NCBI GenBank assembly: GCA_025449115.1
Contig: JAHLKC010000082.1
Span: 115,119 to 179,118, forward strand
DNA length: 64,000 bases
Source: Chytridium lagenaria
Taxonomy: Eukaryota > Chytridiomycota > Chytridiomycetes > Chytridiales > Chytridiaceae
Direction of reading: 5' to 3'
Below the pieces are notes generated by a model. The model had not been told where the DNA came from and did not search any database. It saw nothing but the letters and a program-made list of their open reading frames with translations. Position numbers and translations under genes: made by a program. Below, in pieces: positions 11,666-22,900 of this stretch. The stretch's first letter is position 1. Each line of letters begins with the position of its first letter.

Positions 11666-14497
11666 CAGACAAAGCATCGTATCCTCTCTGAAAAGAGATC
11701 ATCCTTTGTGGACAGTGAAGGAGGTGCGGTCGCAAGTAATCCGTACGCATGCCTTGATACAGAATCGGACGATGGCGAAGGAACGCATGCACAAGTCGCG
11801 GATTCAAAGCTGAGACGGAGGATCAGCAAGCGCCAAAAGTACCGCAAAAAGCTTTCATCTGCCAACCTCAAGGTCGACCTTGGCATGTCGGAGATGGATG
11901 CTTCTGTCCACAGCCATGATACGGGCGAGTCTCTGGACTCTATGTCTTCCCGTCATCATTTTAGTTCCTCACACAAAGCCACATCCTCCAATGGATCCAA
12001 GAAGACTGGACCTTCGTCAATTCAATCCGTAAACACATCGCATGGTTCCATGAGTTCAGATGACGCTCTTCTGTCAGCCGGATCGTCCAGTGACTCTGGC
12101 TCTGAAGATCCATATGACTCGTTTGACGACTTTCAACCCGATGCAAAGAACCGACTTCCCACGTTACCTGGTGTACCTTCCTCACCACCAGCTCATAGGC
12201 GACGGGCAACTAGTGATCCTCCGAATAGAAAGAGATCAGGAATTCTACGGTCTGCTTCACCTTCGCCGACAAGGGGAGTTCGGGCGAAGTTGGGCAGTTT
12301 GGCGCCAACTCCAAAATCTGCACCGCGTGGAAGAAAGTCTATTGTTTATACCATTTGGCGTTATCCTCTCCTTGTAAGTTAAAGTACCACCTTCTATAAC
12401 TTTATCTACTTACCCTTAACGGCCATGTTTTTTTAGATTTTCATCCTTGCAGCGATTTTTCTTGACCTTACCATTCTATTTACAGTCAAGTTCCTTGTAT
12501 TTTTATGGGAAACTTTGTTTACGTGGAGAGGGCTCAGGCGAAAATTGAGGTTAGTTTTTTTTTCTTCTCAAGAATATAACCGCTGACATCGACTTGCATT
12601 AGAAATTTTATGTCCTCTGCAAAGGACTATGACGAATGGAAAGAGGCCGCTAAAAATCTTGATATGTATCTAAATCATGATCCTTGGAAAACCGAAATTG
12701 AATCCGACCTTTACAACTCAAAGCTGATCCAAAAAACCACCAGGCGATTACGGCGTCATCGCGTCATGAACGATCCGGATGAAGTTCGGCGGCTTCTTAC
12801 GCATGCGTGTAAAAGGATCATGGGGGATGTGCAAACGAGAGTCTTTATGCCCATAGCCATTACGGGACTAAAGTGTGGTGGAACGGTTTTGGGACGAGGT
12901 GGTCAAAGTCTTTGGGACTTTTTGGCAGACACACCGACATTGTCTTTACAAGACAAAAAGGAATTTTTTAAAAATACTGCGAGGAATTACGGGTAACTTT
13001 TGATACGATTCTCATCCAATTTTGTTAACTTTATTTAAATAGTCGCTCAGTCCTTTGCCTTAGCGGAGGAGCTGGTTTCGCCTACTATCATATGGGTGTG
13101 ATGAAGGCTTTGTTTGATCGTGGCGTCCTTCCTGAGGTGATCACGGGCACCAGCGCAGGCTCCTTAATGGCTGCCTTAGTATGCACGCGAACGGATGAGG
13201 AGATTGTTGAAGACGGCATCTTTGAAAAGGTGTTTTTCGTTACATGAATGTCATGACCGACCCTTGGTCTGTCCGGATAAAGCGATGGTATGCGACGGGA
13301 GCCATGTTTGATTCCGAAGATGGATTTGAGAGAATGGGTGTTGCTACAAAAGGTTATTTAGTTATTACATTTGAATCTATCTGGCTGATGTGCTGATGAT
13401 ATTCATAGGCCATATGACCTTTATGGAGGCTTACAAGAAGACTGGAAGGATTCTTTGCATTACTGTTGTTCCTGATGAGCGCGGCCCAATGAGTCCACCT
13501 AAAGTTCTCAATTTTTTAACAGTGAGATCTACCCTTTTCCTTCCTTATTTTGTCCCAGCATGCGTATGCTGACGTTTATCCTATTAGGCACCTGATGTGT
13601 TGATTTCGTCTGCTATTGTTGCCTCTTCTGCTGTACCTGGTGTCTTGCTGCCGTCCCGCCTTCTCTGCAAGACGGTGACCGGAGAATTCGTTCCGTGGCA
13701 TGGTTCTGGCAAGCGATGGCGTGATGGAAGTATCCGTACCGATATCCCCGACCTTCCCTGGCTCAATATAGGGTGAGTTTTAAAAACTTCACACTCAATT
13801 CCTTAATTCATTTGCTCACAACAAATATCAGCTTCACCATCGTATCTCAAGTCAACCCCCACATTTCCATTTTCTTTTACGAATCACAAGGCTCCGCTGG
13901 CTGCCCGACTGCCCACCGCTCCGGTCGCGGTTGGCGTGGCGGATTCCTCGCGTCAACTCTGGTCCACCATCTTGACCTTGACCTAAAAAAATGGCTCCGT
14001 CTTACGAAAGATCTCCGTCTCCTCCCTCCTATCGCCAGCACTGACATCTCCAGTCTCTGGCTTCAGCAATTCGAAGGAAGCACCACCATCCTTCCAGCCG
14101 GTGACCATCGAATTCTTGATTGGTTTCAGATCCTCGATGACCCTACCCGGAACGTATGCAACTGTGTCTTGACCGCGGTGAGATGCGGACGTGGCCGAAA
14201 GTGCATTTTATATGGAATCGGATGAGGGTGGAGAATGCAATAAAGAGACATCGGATGGCGTTTGTGGCAGTGGAGGGGGACGAGGGTCCGCATGGGGTCT
14301 TTTCGCCGGCAGGTAGTCCGTGGACTTCTGCAGCTAATGTGATGGGGTCGCCTCATACATCACCTGTTATATCGGCATATGTACCTCTCCCTGTCGATGA
14401 AGATGATTCGGATAGAGAGATGTACACTTTTGCGAATGTGATGAGGAAACGGAAGGGGATGAGCCTTCCGGTGCCTACTCGACCGTCAAGCCCTTAA
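11666..14497 (+). CDS. Patatin-like triacylglycerol lipase, DUF3336 family (Tgl3/4/5-like)
   Basis: Exons: up to 12373, 12437–12549, 12603–12992, 13043–13352, 13409–13521, 13588–13772 and 13832–14497, with good GT–AG sites. A serine-rich, charged N-terminal region precedes one hydrophobic helix (about 12440–12530), then the DUF3336 segment (YDEWKEAAKNLDMYL). The patatin domain follows with oxyanion loop LSGGAGFAYYHMGV, nucleophile elbow GTSAGS and catalytic aspartate in WRDGS. This Ser–Asp dyad hydrolyses triacylglycerol on lipid droplets in yeast Tgl proteins. The C-terminal ERATWP-like motif appears as GEMRTWPKV. Two one-base frame breaks interrupt it: in the T-run at 13233–13237 and near 14155. 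Both restored frames are conserved, so sequencing error is likeliest. No ATG is seen in the first frame before 11708 (the upstream stop is at 11663), so the true start may lie in an unseen upstream exon. Confidence 0.88.
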
Positions 14498-14872
14498 GAC
14501 AGCGTTTTTGGGACTAATACTTCCTATTGTTTTTATTCATGTGACCGTCATGCTTTCCTATTCCTATTTCATCCTATTGTTGTTGGGGAAGGCTTTGGGC
14601 AAACTCGGAACCCTGCCATTGCCATAGTTTTGGCCATATTATACACACTCTCTTCTCTCCTTTTCAACTTATGGGAAGAGGAATTTTCCTTTCTTTTCAC
14701 CTTTGCTCCTTAATGTGTTTATAAAACAAAGCAAAACAGTCACATAAATATATATTTATCGAAAAGCTAAACATTGTCTGCGAAAGCTTAGCATACAAGA
14801 AATTGAAGATGCGATACCAAAAAGTATAAACATAAGAAAAAAAGAGAGGGAGCCGTAGGGGGGGTGGTACTC
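14498..14872. other. Convergent 3' intergenic region
   Basis: About 375 bp between the lipase stop and the deubiquitinase stop on the other strand. It is AT-rich with ATAAAACAAAG near 14718 and ATAAATATATATTTA near 14745, which could serve as polyadenylation signals. No gene seen. Confidence 0.45.
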
Positions 14873-17800
14873 TTATTGAGCTGCTGCGGGGGTTGGAAGA
14901 TCGCCACAGAGATTTGATGCAGCTATTTTCGCCCGTAATCTATCAATCAACACCACCCGATCGTTGTCACCAACATCGCTCACAAGTGTCAATGCCATCC
15001 CGCCAAGGAAAGATGATAAGGAAGGAATCAACAAGCCTTGTCCAGACGACGATGCTTTGTGCCGGCCGGAACATCTCCTTAAGGTCGAGGCGACTAACAA
15101 AAAAAAAGTAAAAAGATAAGATTGCGCGAAGTTGAACAGTGACATATTAAAAATGAACGAAAGAAATACTAACAGCTCATGATGCTCATATTCCTTGATT
15201 AAGTCATTTATCTTTATCAAAGAATATCTGCCCGACGCATCTTCACTATCATCAACCGACACGTCGCAACGAAATGGAGTTCCTGTCAAAAAGATTAATA
15301 ATGCTATAATGCACCTATAACTTTGGCTTGAAACTTACGAAACGTTTTCGCTTTATTCAGTTCCTTCCCAACGCACATCCACGTTATGCTACTAACGTTT
15401 CCAGGGCGTCTTGAATCATAAGGTGAAACAATAGCCCAACAAAAGGTTCTACACCATCCTCTTTCCGGCAAGAATAAATGTTGATGGTTGGTCTGAGTCT
15501 CAATATCGCGAACGGAAGGGTTATTGTCAAACGTCGGGTGAGAATGGTACCATCCAACAATAGACAGGGAACGTTCGGCAAAATACATGTGAGCTTGAAC
15601 CTCGGATTCAGGGTCCATCTCGCACTGGATGCCGACAGGAAGATTATAACGAGAGCGATTTGGCATAAATAAATAATCATTTATAAAGAATTGATACAAG
15701 GAATAAATTGCATACCTGAATACCTGTTCCATTGCTCCGACAAGGGAAAATGTCATTGACAAGCAAAACGCGATTATCTGGCTGATAAATACCACCCAGA
15801 AGGCCAATAATCTCCGTCATAGACATGTGTGCATGAAAATCCATAACAGCCTAAAGTCGGAATCAGTTCTTAGCCGCTCTGTGACTTCCAATGAAACGAA
15901 TACAGTCTTCGACGTACCTGAACAAATGGTTTGACGATAACACGAAAATGGTGGCAGGTCTTTGCTCTCATCTGTAGCTTTAGCAAAGTCCGACAGTTTA
16001 ACGAGTCGAAAGGGATCCATCGCGTCATCGTTATCATTTTCATCACCATAAAAGTAATGCTGCCGTGTTGCATGTCTTCGTTTCCGCTTCAACAAGGTCG
16101 GGTCGACTACATAGAGAAAATAAAATTTTAAAATGCAGTTCCACAGTTCCCGCTTACTTTTTTCCAGCTCTTCATCCGCAAAGTATTTTGCATTCTTGGC
16201 CAGCATTTTCTTCATTTTCATCTTCCTGTTGCTTTAACTCAGTCTGTGTTTCATCTGTCTCAACTTCGCCGTTTGGACCGTGCGTGATCCGTCGACCCTC
16301 GTTAAGCTCGCTTCGATCCACCCTAGAGGAAAACCAAAGTTAACATTATTAATTTTTATCTTATTTGCGAACAGATGCGAGTTAGTGCTGGCTCACCATT
16401 CACCCTGAGCATTTCTGACCTTGTTTTTTTTTCCGCAATGACGCGTAACTTTGTGAAAAAACGGCAAATATTATCAGCGCAACTGTCCAAAATGTGATTG
16501 CAAATTACCAGGATTACAAATCACTCACCCGACGATCCCAGTCGCATCATCAGATCCCGTCAGATCATTTACCGCTTTTGGTGGTAAACTCTTGCGCTTA
16601 GGGTCCACCACACCGGTATTGATGACACCAGCCCTCTCCATAAAGTCATGCACCCGACTGATTGCATGCACATCACCCTTTAGCCCTGGCCGCGCAGCAG
16701 ATCTGGAGAGATACTTGTTTTCCGCTTTATACTTTTCCCAAAGCTTATAGATGTGATTACGAATGAGCATATAGCGGCTCAGAGTTTTTATGTATGGCCT
16801 TGCCTTTCCCGCCGTCGGCTCCTATAGAAAAGTACTCAGGCATACCCTTTCCTCAACAGGATGAAACGAGTTATAATCAAAAGTGAAAGCAGGTGGTTCA
16901 TCGGGGGCTCTTTCTTTAAGTGAAAATTCCGCATCAGATAGGCGTCGCGCACGAGATTTCGCAGGAAGCTTGCTTTTTTCAGTTGAGTCTTTTCGAGAGG
17001 CGCCTCTTGCTGAAACTTCTGGTGTGGATGTTCGTGAACCTGCTCTGTCATGTGCAGTCTTTTCAACTTCTTCAGGACTTGCAGGGTTGTCGTCTTCTCC
17101 TGGTTCTGGCGGTTCCGGTGATTCTTCCAAGTATTTTGCTGACACTATTATCGGTGCCGCGGTTCCCCATTTAACGCCTGGTTGAGTTATTGGGGCAGAG
17201 GGTGTACCCCCTACTAACCAAGGCGGCGGAGGAGGCGGCGGTTGGTAGTAAGCTGGTGCAGGTCCAAGCGTAGCTCCAGTTTCAAATGTGAAGCCAGATT
17301 CCAGTAGATGTCGAACTCTATTCTTAACTTGAAGGATGGTTCTAGTTTGAAGGTATTCTGATACGGACCTCCAGGATTTCAGGCCGTAGAGTTGCTTTCA
17401 AGAAATCAGCCATCTTACTGTGTTGCGCTTTCATGAAGAAGAAAAATCTTACCACAGCCTCTAAAAGTCGCTCATTCTCCTCATCAGTCCATCTTGTATT
17501 GTGAGACGGCAGGCTCTTGGATGATTGTCTCGCTCCTATGGTTGATGCATTGATATTATCTTGAGCGACGTTGTCAATGTCTTCAGCCTTAACTGCGTCC
17601 GCGGTCACCTCTAAGTTTTGATGGAGAAAGAAAGTATGATCATTAATTAGATACAGTCCAGGAAAAATGTGAAGTAGCAAGCGACGTCTGTACCTGAATC
17701 ACTTCGTTTCCGTTTTCCTATTGACCTGTAAAATAATGGCATAAGCCAAAACGATGACAAAGTAGTCCGCATGAAAGCTCACTCTGAGGGTGTTCCGTTT

Positions 17801-18184
17801 CCCGTCGGCAGCCCTCCATTTGCCAGGGGATCCGGTGGATGGGCAACTGCCCCATTGTCGTGTGTTGACTCTGCTATTGCACTTCCTTCGCTCTCAGTCT
17901 TGGTATGCTGCTTGTTCATCAGAAGACAGTATGAGTCAATCGGAAGTGGAAAGGCCACCTCTGCGGCTGTTGGGATGCTTTCAAGAAGGATCAAGGTATG
18001 GAATACCCACGGCAAAAGGCAAGCTAGCATCCGATGCAATCGATTGTATAGCCCCATTCACAGGTTCAGAAGCTTCAGCTGGAGTGTCAACAACCATCGC
18101 AGTAGATGCGATGGTCTCTAGAGGTGAGCGCGATGCCAACAACAACGTCGTGCTGTCCGAATTGCCTTGAGCTTCTCCTTGCAT
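14873..18184 (-). CDS. MYSM1: MYSM1-like histone H2A deubiquitinase (SANT–SWIRM–MPN+)
   Basis: Reading from the minus strand: a serine/threonine-rich start (ATG at 18184); a SANT/Myb repeat (RWTDEENERLLEAV near 17490, then after an intron WRSVSEYLQTRTILQVKNRV near 17360); a proline-rich linker; a SWIRM domain near 16770–16600 (ARPGLKGDVHAISRVHDF, ending MERAGVINTG); and an MPN+/JAMM metalloprotease domain. The JAMM zinc site is complete: Glu in MTEIIGLLGG (about 15800), HSHP and the S..D of FDNNPSVRDIETQ (about 15540). This order is that of MYSM1, which removes ubiquitin from H2A in chromatin. It ends at the stop at 14873. The frame shifts twice between about 15430 and 15470 inside a conserved block (…VEPFVG… then AIVSPYD), probably missing bases. 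Exons upstream of about 17780 are uncertain. Nuclear location is inferred. Confidence 0.85.
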
Positions 18185-18337
18185 TTTCCTTCAAGAAATT
18201 TTCTCTCCAAAGGCTTCATGACAGCGACAATTACATATTGTTGCTTATAGATTTGATGCATTGACATTAAGCAATAAGTCATTTTATTTCGAAACAAAGT
18301 ATTCCTGACGTTCGGTGAAGGAACAACGATGGTGTCA

Positions 18338-19524
18338 TCAGTGGGAACCTGCAGGTGCTGCCAGTGCTGCAGCTGGAGGCGCCTCTTGAGCCTCTCCAGT
18401 GGAAGTTGCGGCAGCAGCCTTGGTCTTCTCCTTGCGATGCTTTCGGCATTGCGTCCATCTGTCCCAAGCCCATTGACTACCAACCCAAGTAGACCAAGCC
18501 CACCGGCCAAAGCCGTGAGGACTTGCTTTTTTGTGTCAAATTCATACAAAGCTGACTGCGCTTCTCCAGGCAATCCCGCAGTTACAAAAGCTAATTGAGG
18601 ATTAAGCACGGCGTCCGTGGCAATACAAGCAAAGCTCACCTCCGATTTCCGTCAAAAAGCCCCGACCGAACGTAGAGGTCCAGACCCAAAACGGTTACGA
18701 AACCTCCACCAAATGCAAAGGTGATAAAAAATATCATCTTATCAATAAAGACTGACAGAATTCCTGGGATGATGGAGGCGGCAACGAATAACAAAGCTCG
18801 CGCGACAGCTGTCTATACAGAAATACCATTGATTAGGCTTGGCTTAAATAATTCAAGGCAGGATAGTTAGGGATACAGTACTTACCTTAACAGTTCCGCC
18901 GACGACAAACTACAGAACCACAGACCGAAGAACATGAAACCATAATAGACCGCTCCAAGAGTCCCTGTAAAAGATGGGAGGAAAGATGATATGATGCCAC
19001 CAGCAAGGCCCGTTCCGACCCAGATGCCAACGTATGTGGCCAACCTCTGGCTGTATCCATCAACAGGCTCAACTGTGGTGAACGATGAAGTTGAGTAAGT
19101 GAGTATATGATTTCATACAAATCGACTCCAAGAGCTGACACCTACCGTTCCAAAGCTGCAATTCCGCATAATGTGCTCGTAGCGAGGAAGCCTGTTATAA
19201 AAGACGACAAGAAAGAGGCTGAAGTTCCGAGAAAGCAAATGTACAGCCCGAACAAAACTAAAGTGATGCCCATCAGCACAGTCGTCCACTGTGGTGGTTC
19301 ACCGAGGACTTCAGTGGAGAAAATGTTAACCAGAGAGTGAGCCATAGATGGCGAATGTCACCAGGCCAAAGGATACCAAACTAACCTGGTGTAGAGTCCT
19401 TGCCAAAGTTTGTCGGAGCAGCTGACGTTAACGCAAACATCAGGGCGAGCAACGCTGTCATTCGCGTAAGGCTAGATACCCAGTTCAACCTTAGCCCGAA
19501 TCCTTTCGCAAATGCTGTTGCCAT
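18338..19524 (-). CDS. TMEM198/DUF4203-like multipass membrane protein
   Basis: ATG at 19524 opens a cleavable or anchoring hydrophobic leader (…TALLALMFALTSAAPTNFG). Later exons carry successive helices: WTTVLMGITLVLFGLYICFLG, SASFLSSFITGFLATSTLCG, a glycine-rich GIWVGTGLAGGIISSFLP, GAVYYGFMFFGLWFC, and FFITFAFGGGFVTVLGLDLYVRSG. The spacing and the GLDLYVRSG end of the core match the DUF4203 (TM7S3/TM198-like) fold, a family of poorly understood membrane proteins. A basic tail (RKHRKEKTK) and an alanine-rich end finish at the TGA at 18338–18340; reaching it needs one frame change near 18490. The gene shares a short (about 390 bp) divergent upstream region with the GT4 gene, so the two may be co-regulated. 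No enzymatic residues are evident. Confidence 0.65.
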
Positions 19525-19910
19525 GGTTACGCCGTCTTTAGAAAAGGTTTAAACTAGATTTGTTTTCTGTGACTGTCGTCGGATGGTCTGCAGCTTATGA
19601 TGCCCCAAGGTGCATTGAACTTCCAACTAAACTCTTTTTCTCGGCAGGGTCATGCATGCAGCTGTTACCAAAATTTTCAAGTCGGAGTTTGAAGTTAACA
19701 CTTCCACCCGCCGTCTCCCCAGCAGTCAAAGCAGGCGGCATAGAACGAGAAGCCCCTCTCCTTCTCACGACAATGCGCCCCAAACTCTCTAGAGTTGAAA
19801 CATCCAGATTATATATTGCTAAATGGGAGCTATATTCTCCCCCACTCGTCGTTCTGATCCTGCAGCTGTTGACACCTTGAATTTAAAGAATCAATACAAA
19901 CTCAAGCAAC
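19525..19910. promoter_or_regulatory. Short divergent promoter region
   Basis: These 386 bp separate the start codons of the minus-strand DUF4203 gene and the plus-strand GT4 gene and must contain both promoters. It includes TTATATATTGCTAAATGG near 19810. No specific binding site was identified. Confidence 0.5.
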
Positions 19911-22900
19911 ATGCCTATCGTCAGGAAGCGACCCCCTATCCGTGATCTTAGACGTATTCTCAACTTTACGGGCCGTGGAAAGGGCATCTACTTTAAAGGC
20001 CTCATGCCGTAGTGAGTTTAAATCTTTAGCTTATATTTTGATTTTCCCAATTCTTTCTTCCTTGGCAATTGAGGTGCTAAGAGTACAACTTTTAGACGCT
20101 TGCTATTATTATAGCGTTCTTTGGGCTTCTATCGGTCGCCCTGTATGTCCTATATCGCATCGTCCGAGGAAGAAGAGACAAGACTCCAATTTCCACTCAT
20201 AATGTCGCAGCCGACAACCTTCTACGAAAATATGCTATCGAGCTCCAAGTCGAATTCCTACAGAGCTTAGATGGTAGATTTAGTCCTTCGAAGCCGCTGG
20301 ACCTGTCCCGTGCCTCGTCATTCGGTTGCTACTTCGGAGATTTGACCTTAGAAGGGATCACAAAGGCTGAACGGAGAATCTTGGTTGATTACGATATTAT
20401 TGTTTTGGATCAAAAGCGTCGGGGTTAGCTCTATTTTCACGTTATTAATTTCTTATTTTTGCTCCAGTCGATGTTAATATCCGAAGTCTTGCTCGACCTG
20501 AAGGTGTCGTTCTTGCTCGTCTTGAGCTTCAGCAACTTGCAGCGGAATCCGGCTACCTGTCACGCCCAACCCCAACCATTACCGACCTGAAGAATTTCTT
20601 ACGTCTGATCTTTTTGAACATAAGCAGCATCTTGAACGCCAAGAACGGAGGACTTTTCGATGGCATCCTTGTTTGTGACTTTGATAGCCTTACGATTCAA
20701 GATACCTTTCTCCAGCTCCTTTCGGAAACATGCTTCAAGTTTCTTTACAATCACGGAATCATACGTCTTCTTACAACTCCAGCCTCCGCTTTTCGGAGAA
20801 AATCGAATCACGGACTTGACTCACCTAAACGGAATCGTTCTCACGAACGTTACAATTAATCCTTCTGGGGAACCTAAAGACTTTTTTGACATTCCTTCCA
20901 GGCTTTGGGAGATTATAAAGATGTCAAATACGTAAGTCTATTAACTTCGCTCTTCTTTTTTAACTCGCCGTTCTCCATCTTGCTGAAATTGAGTTCAGCG
21001 ATGTTCTATGAGCTTCTTTATTTGCTTTGCTTGTGAATTATAAATTGATTAATTTTTTCTCCCATCTACAGTCAGATCTCATACCGAAGCGACTTTTGCT
21101 CCGTCATATTAGAGTTTGTGGACGATATTGATGGCCACGAGACGTCGAAGACATTGTCCCCAGCCCAGAAGTCAAGGCTTTTCAAGGTCTCTCAATTTTA
21201 CCGCGCGATCGCAAGCTACGTCACCTCCACCGGGCTGACGAACGCAGATTACAATCTTCCTCTTGATCGACCGGCGGGAATTCTCGATGTTATGTCATGG
21301 CCTACTTATCAAGAATGTCGTAGGCGGTGGCTTGATCATTTGAAGAAGCGATCGATTTGTGCGGGACCCGCTACCAATAGCAGCTTGTCTATGATTTCCA
21401 ATATTCTGAAGGTCGACACTCCCAGTGTCATTTCTTATGACCTGGAAGTCGGTGCTATTGAGACTTTGGATGTCAACAATTATAGCATTGAAGTTCAGAG
21501 TCTAATGGAATGCGCAACCACAGCTGCACAGCACTTTCTTCATTCTCATCCAGCTGCCGACGACCTCTTCAAAATCCGAGCTCTGCAAACTGATTTGATG
21601 ACTAGGGGATTATTGCGTCCGTTCACGTCCATCGAGCTTGGTAACATTATGAAAGACTTTGATTCCGTCATGGATGAGAATTGCATTAATCTGGGAACCC
21701 TTAAGGTGGATCTTCTTCAATTCATGACGAGTGGAAACGTTCGTGTTTGGTCATCCCTTCATTCCGGTCTCGCACTTTCATCAAAGGTATCTACGAACCA
21801 CCTTGCCTTGCGCTTTTGGTCGGTTTGGGATGTTATAAGGGATGGAGACCGGCACGCCTTCCATATCTTTGTTTCTCTTAACCATCCACGTCCAGCGGAA
21901 GCTGTGCTACATTCTTTTCTTGCCTCGAAAGGTGAACTAATTATTCACCTGTTACTGGTTTTTCAATTTGTTGCTGCAGTTGAAATATCGTACTTATATT
22001 ACCAGGCTACTCTTACGAACAAGCTACTGAAGCCGAGATGGGTTGAGCAGAGATGCCTCCGGACTTCCTCGTCGCGTGGCAGCCGAGATCGCACAATCTA
22101 CACCGTCGGAGCTTTTGTCTCTTCTTCATTGGTCAACAACTGGCCCCATCACCACTTTAAAGACTAAAGTTGGCGAGGAAGTGGAAAGGATTCTTGCGTT
22201 CGAGTGTGATGGCGACTTCGAGAGATTGTACGGAGGCTTGACGGTCCTTCAGTTGGATGCTCTACCTGGCTTAGTTGACGAGGTGAGGTTATATTATAAA
22301 TAAAATGCTGAATGACCGCTTTATTAATGTTTAGCGCTTGAAAGAGCTTTCCGTGATTCTTGGAAGCCGTCATCGCTTGTACGCAGTCCATATGCCGTCA
22401 AAGGACGATATTTTGGATATGATGGAGAAGGCTAGACAAACTGTTCGAAAACTTCTTGCAGCCAATGATCTTTCAGGATTGGAGGTATGTTTAGTTTTTC
22501 CGTTCACTCTTCCTTCGAATAGTTTTTTTTAAGGCTAACACTTTTTTATAGAATCTTTTGCAAGCGCTTAAGTGCACCCTTAGTGAACGGGAGTTGCTGA
22601 TATCTGGCGAATGGATCGCATTTTCAGTTTTTTCGGCTTTCAAGCTCGAGGTAATTTACTTTACATAATTATGCATTCTAATTATTGTCGTAGGCTTATG
22701 ACGAGATAAAAACTTGCGTCAACGATTTTAATCCATTACCTGCCCCTGAACCCGACCAAGCAGGTAGATCTGTTGGCACCTCGTTATCGCTTTTTTCTAC
22801 CCCTGCAACGTCCTCTCTTACTTTCAATTGATTTAGGCTCTTATGAGTGAACTATACGTCCTCGGAACCGCTGTGACGAATTCTTCGATCTTGGAATCCA

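Noticed and set aside
13230..13260. A mini-intron removing the frame break in the lipase
   Set aside because: Any GT–AG removal here would delete residues conserved in the family (YMNVMTDPWSVRIKRWY region); a missing base explains it better.
17981..18184. Separate small gene upstream of the deubiquitinase
   Set aside because: It has an ATG and Ser/Thr-rich composition that fits the N-terminus of the same gene; no independent domain.
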